Shown here piece after piece: positions 7,983 through 16,000 of a DNA stretch of 29,812 nt (position 1 is the stretch's first letter; each line of letters opens with the position of its first letter). The notes under the pieces were generated by a model that was given only the letters and a program-made list of their open reading frames with translations, was not told where the DNA came from and searched no databases. The stretch is from M3007 sp035299505 (lineage in GTDB: Bacteria; Bacteroidota; Bacteroidia; Chitinophagales; Saprospiraceae), in the NCBI GenBank assembly GCA_035299505.1, contig DATGWL010000203.1:1-29812 (forward strand), read 5' to 3'. A program made the position numbers and the translations under genes.

Positions 7983-9461
7983 ATGGAATCAAAGTTCACA
8001 GCCAAATTTCTGGGCGAATCTTATACGTACGACGACGTTCTGCTCGTACCCGCCTACAGTGAAATCCTCCCGCGTGAGGTAGACATTTCTTCCCAGCTTA
8101 CCCGTAGTATCCGTTTAAATGTTCCGGTGGTTTCGGCCGCCATGGATACTGTTACCGACAAGAATCTGGCCATTGCCATTGCCCGGCAGGGGGGTATTGG
8201 TATGATTCACAAAAACATGAGCATTGCCGATCAGGCCGAACAGGTGCGCGCCGTGAAGCGCTCTGAGGCCGGCATGATCCTGGACCCGGTAACCCTTCAT
8301 CCGGAAGCTACCGTATCGGAAGCTTTGGGACTGATGAAAAAACACAGCATCGGGGGTATTCCCATCACCAATCCGCAAGGCAAGCTGGTAGGTATTCTCA
8401 CCAACCGCGACCTGCGTTTTGAATCGGATCATTCCCGATTGGTGAAAGACCTGATGACGGAAAAAGGGCTCGTAACTGCGCCCCTGGGTACTACCCTTGA
8501 ACAGGCCCGCGATATTCTGCAACGGCAAAAAATTGAAAAACTGCCCGTGGTAGACGCCGATTTCCGATTGGTGGGTTTGATTACGTACAAAGACATCATG
8601 AAAGGTGTGAACTTCCCTCAGGCCTGCAAAGACTCTTACGGCCGACTGGTAGTGGGGGCTGCGGTAGGCGTTACAGCCGATGCGGAAGACCGCGTGAAGG
8701 CGCTGGTGGCCGTGGGGGTAGATGTGGTTTGTGTGGATACGGCGCATGGTCATTCCCGCGGTGTGCTGGAATCGATCAAGCAATTGAAACTGAAATTTCC
8801 CAACCTGCAAATCATAGGCGGCAACGTAGCCACCGGAGAGGGCGCCAAGGCCCTGGCCGATGCCGGCGTGGATGGCGTTAAGGTAGGTGTGGGTCCGGGC
8901 AGTATCTGCACCACCCGTATTGTGGCAGGTGTGGGTGTGGCCCAGCTTTCAGCCATTTTCAATGCAGCTAAGGCATTGCACGGCAGCGGCATTCCGATCA
9001 TTGGCGACGGCGGTATTCGGTACACCGGCGACATTGTGAAAGCCCTGGCGGCTGGCGCCAGCAGCATCATGGCCGGCTCACTTTTTGCCGGAGTGGAAGA
9101 ATCGCCCGGCGAAACCATCATTTTCGATGGCCGTAAATTCAAGAGTTACCGCGGCATGGGCAGTTTGGGCGCCATGCAGCTTGGCTCCAAGGATCGGTAT
9201 TTCCAGGATGTGGAAGACGACATCAAAAAGCTCGTACCGGAAGGCATTGAAGGCCGGGTACCATACAAGGGTACATTGCAGGAAGTGATGCACCAGTATG
9301 TGGGCGGATTGCGCGCGGGTATGGGCTACTGTGGCGCGGCTACGGTGGAAATACTGCAGGAAAAAGCACAGTTTGTAAAAATTACCAATGCGGGCATGAA
9401 TGAGAGTCACCCGCACAACATCATTATCACCCGGGAATCGCCGAATTATTCGAGGGGGTAA
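7983..9461 (+). CDS. guaB: Inosine-5'-monophosphate dehydrogenase
   Basis: NAD-dependent oxidation of IMP to XMP, the rate-limiting step of guanine nucleotide synthesis, in the cytosol. The 492-residue product has the full architecture: a TIM barrel starting YTYDDVLLVPAYSEILP, two inserted CBS domains (about residues 95-215), then the catalytic loop GPGSICTTR with the nucleophile Cys309. Also present are the IMP-binding DGGIRYTGDIVKALAAGA and the flap GYCGAATVEILQ. The ATG at 7983 is chosen because MESKFTAKFLGESYTYDDVLL matches the family start; the frame is open for 16 codons upstream. A 7-bp inverted repeat (TTGTGCAA/TTGCACA) overlaps the start codon at 7964-7983. It lies 80 nt after the flippase gene and ends in a strong terminator shared with tRNA-Lys. 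Confidence 0.97.
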   Translation: MESKFTAKFLGESYTYDDVLLVPAYSEILPREVDISSQLTRSIRLNVPVVSAAMDTVTDKNLAIAIARQGGIGMIHKNMSIADQAEQVRAVKRSEAGMILDPVTLHPEATVSEALGLMKKHSIGGIPITNPQGKLVGILTNRDLRFESDHSRLVKDLMTEKGLVTAPLGTTLEQARDILQRQKIEKLPVVDADFRLVGLITYKDIMKGVNFPQACKDSYGRLVVGAAVGVTADAEDRVKALVAVGVDVVCVDTAHGHSRGVLESIKQLKLKFPNLQIIGGNVATGEGAKALADAGVDGVKVGVGPGSICTTRIVAGVGVAQLSAIFNAAKALHGSGIPIIGDGGIRYTGDIVKALAAGASSIMAGSLFAGVEESPGETIIFDGRKFKSYRGMGSLGAMQLGSKDRYFQDVEDDIKKLVPEGIEGRVPYKGTLQEVMHQYVGGLRAGMGYCGAATVEILQEKAQFVKITNAGMNESHPHNIIITRESPNYSRG

Positions 9462-9471
9462 GGTGGAAAGA

Positions 9472-9503
9472 AAAAAGCCCTGGCAGCAACGCCAGGGCTT
9501 TTT
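9472..9503. terminator. Bidirectional rho-independent terminator between guaB and tRNA-Lys
   Basis: A perfect 13-bp stem (AAAAAGCCCTGGC at 9472-9484 against GCCAGGGCTTTTT at 9491-9503) with a 6-nt loop. The run of T on one side and A on the other makes it work in both directions. It lies 10 nt after the guaB stop on the plus strand and 4 nt after the tRNA-Lys 3' end on the minus strand. Confidence 0.92.
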
Positions 9504-9507
9504 GTTG

Positions 9508-9580
9508 TGATCTCGATGGGACTCGAACCCATGACTCCTTGATTAAAAGTCAAGTGCTCTACCGACTGAGCTACGAGATC
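9508..9580 (-). tRNA. tRNA-Lys (anticodon TTT)
   Basis: Read on the minus strand, the sequence folds as a standard cloverleaf. The acceptor arms are GATCTCG (9580-9574) and CGAGATC (9515-9509). The D arm is GCTC...GAGC, the anticodon arm is CTTGA-CTTTTAA-TCAAG, and the T arm is ATGGG-TTCGAGT-CCCAT. The anticodon TTT reads lysine AAA/AAG. The discriminator base is A (9508). CCA is not encoded, since CAA follows, so it must be added after transcription. It converges on guaB. Confidence 0.97.
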
Positions 9581-9608
9581 GAAATTTAACGCTTTTCGAA
9601 AGCGGGTG

Positions 9609-9640
9609 CAAAGGTATGCCAAATATTCGGGAAAAAACAA
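9609..9640 (-). promoter_or_regulatory. Promoter for tRNA-Lys
   Basis: On the minus strand TTG (9640-9638) is followed after 21 nt by TACCTTTG (9616-9609), an exact match to the Bacteroidota consensus TTG-N17-23-TAnnTTTG. Transcription would start near 9600, about 20 nt before the mature tRNA. A small inverted repeat CGCTTT-TCG-AAAGCG at 9590-9604 overlaps the expected start. Confidence 0.75.
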
Positions 9641-9880
9641 GAGGGCCCGAAAAAAAATTCCAACAAAAATTTGGGGCTGGGTGCCGTCTTTGGTCTGTGC
9701 CAAATTTTTTTTGTCACATTTCTCATTTATTTTTCTTTTAATATCTGTGTTTCGACATAGGATTTACATCTTTGCCCGCGGCTTTTGCAAATGCTTAAGA
9801 TTTGTAAGGCGAGCCCCACGGCAACTTGGAACAATATTTGTTAATCTGAAAGAAGCATTGAATCTGGACGAAAATGACTG
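9641..9880. other. Non-coding stretch before the giant adhesin gene
   Basis: About 240 nt with no convincing gene. A 100-codon open frame crosses it on the plus strand, but its product is low-quality, basic and unlike any family, and the frame overlaps the tRNA promoter. A one-mismatch -7 box (CATCTTTG at 9767-9774) lacks a -33 partner. No RNA gene was recognised. Confidence 0.5.
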
Positions 9881-9913
9881 TTTGGTTGTCCCGTGGCTGC
9901 TTGCGTAGTTTTG
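9881..9913 (+). promoter_or_regulatory. Promoter for the giant adhesin gene
   Basis: TTTG at 9881-9884, then 21 nt, then TAGTTTTG at 9906-9913, matches both elements of the Bacteroidota housekeeping promoter. Transcription would start near 9920, giving a long 5' leader of about 155 nt before the ATG at 10076. The leader is pyrimidine-rich and shows no obvious stable fold or second promoter. Confidence 0.78.
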
Positions 9914-10075
9914 TTATTTTTTGGTGCGCACGCTAATCTCTCCCCTTTTTCGGTGGCCATTAACGGATAGTTAAGTTACTAATCTCTTTTTTTTCGTCCT
10001 TTCCTTCGGTGCTTTTCTCGTTAGTTTCTTGGAAAACCACCAACATCTTCTCACCTATTGAATTAGGACGAATTT

Positions 10076-13000
10076 ATGTCGCCAATTGTAAGACTCTTCA
10101 CCAACCCGGGCAAACTCACGCGTTTGACCCTCCTCGCAGTATCTCTGATGTTCCTTTACCAATCCGAAGGACATTCCCAGACCTGCACCCTCAGTGGCAC
10201 CGTCATTGCCTCCAATAATCCCTTTGCTTCCTGCCCTCCAGGTACGGATACCATCGTGATTCTGGATACCTTCATCATGGACGTCAACTACGAACCCCTG
10301 TTCAACGGCGTCCCCTTTGATGGATTTCTGATCCTCGACGGCGGTGTATTGAATTTTACCTCCAACTGCTCGCTCAGATTAGGCTCTCTGGCCAAAATCC
10401 TGATGTTTAACGGAGGACACATTTTCCCCGGTATGACCGGCGAACTTGGTTGCAACGGATTAAAAACCATTTTCTTCGACATGTTCAAACTGGCCAGCTG
10501 CAATGGCTTCCAAGCCCTGCACAGTTTTGCTGATGTGAACGCCGCCGGATGTTTCGATGGTTCCGGTATATGCTGTAATGCCGCCATTATTATTGAGGAA
10601 AACTCTGGTTTACCGAACGACAAAACCCTGTGTGCGCCCGGCGATTCGGTGACCATCTCGGTGATCGGTAGCGGATCGCTGATGTATGATTACCTCTGGA
10701 CACCCAATATTGGTCCGGAAAATGGCCCTTACAAACGCCCGCAGTTTGTCAATACCACCTATTCTGTACAAATTACCGGCTTGTTCGACCCCGAAGGGCC
10801 GGAACCGGCATACCTGCTGGGTTGCAGCGGCTCCGTAACCGTGAACATCAACCCAACCATCAATACCAGCACCAGTGTGACACCGGTGCCCTGCGCCAGC
10901 GCCGCTATCGGCGTTGTCGACCTCACGGTAACCGGCGGAACCGCCCCGTTCAAATACAACTGGTCTAATGGCAAAACCACGCAGGACATCAACGGACTCA
11001 CCGCTGGCACCTACACTTGTACCATTTCAGACGCACGTGGCTGTGGAAAAGTGGTTACTGCCGTGGTAACTACCCAGGACAATATCCCGCCAACGCTATC
11101 TTGCCCGGCCAACGCCGCCGGTATTGCACAGCCGGGACTTTGTACCACTACCATTCCCAACATTGATGCTACTTTCAGCGACAACTGTCCATCAGCTGCC
11201 CTGAGTTACGAAATTACAGGAGCCACCACCGCTACAGGCGCCGGCCAACTTTCCAACGTTTTCCCCTTCCAATCCGGGGTGAATAATGTGAAATACCTGG
11301 TGAGCGATGGTTCCAATACGGTTAACTGTACCTTTACCGTAACCGTAACCGACAATCAGTTGCCTACTGCCAGCAACCCGGCCACCATCACCGGTATTCA
11401 GTGTTTCGACGATGTACCCGCGCCCGATCCGGCTGTGGTAACCACTGAGGCCGACAACTGCGGCACGCCTACCGTTACCTATATCAACCAAAGCGTGATT
11501 GGCGGTCTGAGCTGCCCGGGCAACCCCCTGATTATTTCACGCCGTTACCGTGTAACAGATGCCGCAGGCAACTCCATCACGGTTACCCAGCAACTTCAGG
11601 TGGCCGACAGTACACCACCAAACTTCACTTCCGTTCCGGCAAACACCACCGTAAACTGCCAATCCATTCCGGCCATCGGCAATGCCACGGCGGTAGATAA
11701 CTGTACAGGCGCGGTAACCGTAACCTATATGGGCGAAACCCGCACCAACGGCCCTTGCGCAGACACCTACACGCTCACGCGCACCTGGAGAGCTACCGAC
11801 AACTGTGGCAACAGCTCCACCGCGGCCCAAACCATTGCCGTGCAGGACGTGATTAGTCCGGTATTTAGTGCCGTTCCACCCAATATTACCGTGAACTGCG
11901 AATCAGTTCCGGCGCCAGGCTCCACTAGTGCTACCGATAACTGCGACGCCAACGTTTCTATCGTGTATCTCGGTGAAACACGTGTAGACGGATCTTGCCC
12001 CGGAGCATACACCCTCACCAGAACATGGCGTGCAGACGATAACTGTGGCAATACCGCCACGGCACAGCAGTTCATTACGGTTGTGGATATTACCAAACCA
12101 ACGTTCAGCGCCGTACCGGCCAACGTAACCGTTTCCTGCGATAACATTCCTACCGTTGGAACTGCTACGGCTACCGATAACTGCGATGCCTCCGTTACCG
12201 TAAGCTATGTGGGCGAAACCCGAACCAACGGCGCCTGCACAGACTCCTATACCCTCACACGTACCTGGCAAGCCACCGACGATTGTGGTAACACCGCCAC
12301 CGGCACTCAGTTGATCACTGTGCAGGACATTGTGCCGCCGGTAATCACCAGCACTCCGGCCAATGTAACTGTTTCCTGCGATGCTGTGCCACTGCCCGGA
12401 ACACCTACCGCAACGGATAACTGCGACACCGATGTAGTCATCACTTTCGATGGCGAAACCAGGGTGGGAGGCGTGTGCCCGTTCACCTATGTGCTCACAC
12501 GCACCTGGACGGCCACCGACAACTGTGGAAATACCAAAACCACCACCCAGGTATTGACGGTTCAGGATTTGGAAAACCCAACCTTTACCAGTGTGCCTGC
12601 AGATGTAACTGTTTCCTGCAACAACATTCCTTCACTGGGTACAGCTACGGCTACCGACAACTGCGACCCAAGCGTGGTAGTAGCTTACATCGGCGAAACC
12701 CGGGTAGACGGGCCATGCACAGATACCTATACATTGCTGCGCCGCTGGAGAGCTACCGACCGTTGTGGCAATACCAGCATCGCCGAACAGACAATTTCTG
12801 TTCAGGATACTGAAGCGCCAACCTTTACCTCGGTTCCGGTGGCGGTTACTGTTTCCTGCGATAATATTCCGGCGCCGGGTACTCCACTGGCCATCGACAA
12901 CTGCGATGCTGCGGTAACCATTACCTACAATGGCCAAACGCGAACCGATGGCAACTGTGCTAACAACTATACCCTGACCCGCACCTGGACGGCTGCTGAC

Positions 13001-16000
13001 AACTGTGGCAACACCACTACCGCAACACAATTGCTGACTGTCCAGGACCTTACGGCTCCGGTGTTCACCTCAGTACCTGCGAATGTAACCGCCAGCTGCG
13101 AAGCCCTTCCGGCTGTGGGTACGCCAACTGCCAACGATAACTGCACTGCAGCGGTAACCATCACGTATCTGGGGGAAAACATCCCGGGAAGCGGCGGCGG
13201 CGCTTGTCAGAGCAACTACGAAATCATCCGCACCTGGCAGGCCACTGACGAATGTGGCAACACCACTACTGCTACCCAAACCATCACGGTTCAGGACGTA
13301 ACCGCTCCGGTAGTAACTTTTGTGCCGGCTGATACCACCGTAAGCTGCTCAGGCATTCCGCCGGTAGGCACTCCGGCTGCCATCGACAACTGCGATGCTA
13401 CATTGACCATTACTTATAGCGGTGCAACCCGCATCAACGGCGCATGCCCCAACAGCTATACCCTGCACAGAGATTGGGTGATTGCAGATGATTGCGGCAA
13501 TACCAGCACCGCCCGGCAGGTGTTGACCGTGGAAGACACCACGCCGCCTGTGTACACGTTTGTTCCTGCGGATGTAACCGTTTCCTGCGAAGAGGTGCCA
13601 TCAGTTGGCAATCCGGAAGCTACTGATAACTGTGCGGCTGCTGTAACCATTACCTACAATGGCGCTGTGCGTACGGATGGCGCCTGCCCGGATTCCTACA
13701 CCCTGGCGCGCAGCTGGACGGCAGTGGATAGCTGTGGCAACGCTACCGTGGCTACCCAGATCATCACCGTGCAGGATCTCACGCCGCCAATGTTCATTTT
13801 TGTTCCGGCTAATGTAACGGTAGAATGTGATGACGTTCCGCCGGTAGATTTCCCGCGTGCCTCCGACAACTGTGACATTGCTGTAACCATTCAATATCTG
13901 GGTGAACAACGCACCGACGGCAACTGCCCGTACAACTACACCCTCACCAGAAGCTGGGTGGCTACTGACAATTGTGGCAATGTTGCAGAAGCCACACAGG
14001 TGATTACCGTACGCGATATTACCGCTCCGGTGTACACTTTTGTGCCAGGACCAGAAACGGTAAATTGCGATAACATTCCGCCGGTAAGTACGCCTACGGC
14101 TACCGACAACTGCGATCCGGCAGTGGTAGTTACCTATCTTGGTGAAGGACGTATTGATGGCAACTGCCCGGGAAATTACACCCTTCAGCGGACCTGGGTG
14201 GCCCAGGATGCCTGCAGCAATTTCAGCATCACTACGCAGGTTATTACTGTTCAGGACATCACTCAACCGGTGGTAACCTCTGTTCCTGCCAATGTTACGG
14301 TAAGTTGTGAAGCTATTCCGGCTGTAGGTACGCCTACAGCTACCGACAACTGCGATACAGATCCAACCATTACATACGATGGCGCTACCCGGGTAAACGG
14401 TGCTTGTCCGAACAGCTACACCCTGACGCGTCGCTGGACCATCACCGATGATTGTGGCAACACCTCAACGGCAGCCCAGGTGATTACTGTGGAAGACCTC
14501 ACTCCTCCAGCGTTCACCTTTATTCCTGCGGCCACTACAGTTTCCTGCGAAGCCATTCCGGCAGTAGACACCCCTATTGCTACGGATAATTGCGCAGCCA
14601 ACGTCTCCATTACCTACAATGGCGCTGTGAGGACTGATGGCGCCTGCCCGGATTCCTACACGCTGGAGCGCAGCTGGACCGCGGTAGACTCCTGTGGCAA
14701 CAGCAGCGTAGCTACCCAGATCATTACGGTACAAGACATTACAGCGCCTAATTTCACTATGGTGCCTGCCGATGTGACGGTAAACTGTGAATCCATCCCG
14801 GCGGTAGAATTCCCGACGGCTGCAGACAATTGCGACCAGTTTGTAACCATTGCTTACGTGGGTCAGGTGAAATTTAATGGTCCTTGTACCCACACCTACA
14901 CCCTGAAGCGTGAGTGGACGGCTACCGACAATTGCGGAAACACCTCCACCACCACCCAAACCATCACAGTACAGGATATTACCCCGCCGCAATTCCTGAC
15001 GGTTCCGGCAGATGTTACAGTAAGTTGTGAGGCAGTGCCCGGTGCGGGAACGCCAACGGCTGCCGACAACTGCGATGCTGATGTAACGATTACCTATGCA
15101 GGTGAAGAGCGTACGGATGGCAACTGTATCAACAATTACACGCTCAAGCGCACTTGGGTAGCCACCGACGATTGTGGAAACACCAAAACGGCCTTCCAAA
15201 CCATTAAAGTGGAAGACCTCACCAAGCCTGTATTCACATTTGTACCGGCTGATACAACCGTAAACTGTAACGGCATTCCGTTCCCTGACAATCCTCAGGC
15301 TACCGACAACTGTACTACCAATCCGGTGATTACGTTTGTTGGCGAAACCATCTTGGGCAGCATGAGCCCGGACAGCTACACCCTGGAGCGTAAATGGACG
15401 GCTACTGATGAGTGTAATAACGTGACTACGGCAATCCAGTTGCTGGAAGTGCAGGACACTGTGGCGCCAGCCATTACCTGCCCTGACAATATTGACGTGG
15501 ATGCCAATGGCGCTACCTGTTCGGCTATTGTAAACTTCGATGATCCGCTGACGGCCGATAACTGCGCCGCAACCCTTAATGTGGTTTCTACCGCTACTTC
15601 CGGCCAGTCTTTTGGCATTGGTACCACCATTGTAACCATGCAGGTGACTGACCCAACCGGTAACAGCGCTTCCTGTACCTTCACGGTTGTGGTGCGCGAC
15701 ACTACGCCGCCGGTATTGCTGAATTGTCCGCCAGATATAACCGTAACCACGTCTCCAAATACCTGCGACGCTCAGGTAAACTGGACAGCTCCAACGGTAA
15801 CAGATCCTTGCGATCAATACGCCATTACGCCAACGCCAACCATTGCCAACGGCACGGTATTGCCAACCGGCATCCATCCGGTGGTATATACCGCTGTGGA
15901 CAGCACTGGCAACAGCACCCAGTGCAGCTTCACCGTAACGGTACGGGAAGAAGTGCCACCTGTGCTGCTGAACTGCCCGGCCGATATTACCGTAACCACT

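Noticed and set aside
9606..9908. 100-codon open frame before the giant gene
   Set aside because: It overlaps the tRNA-Lys promoter and runs through the adhesin promoter; the composition is basic and low-complexity and no family is recognised.
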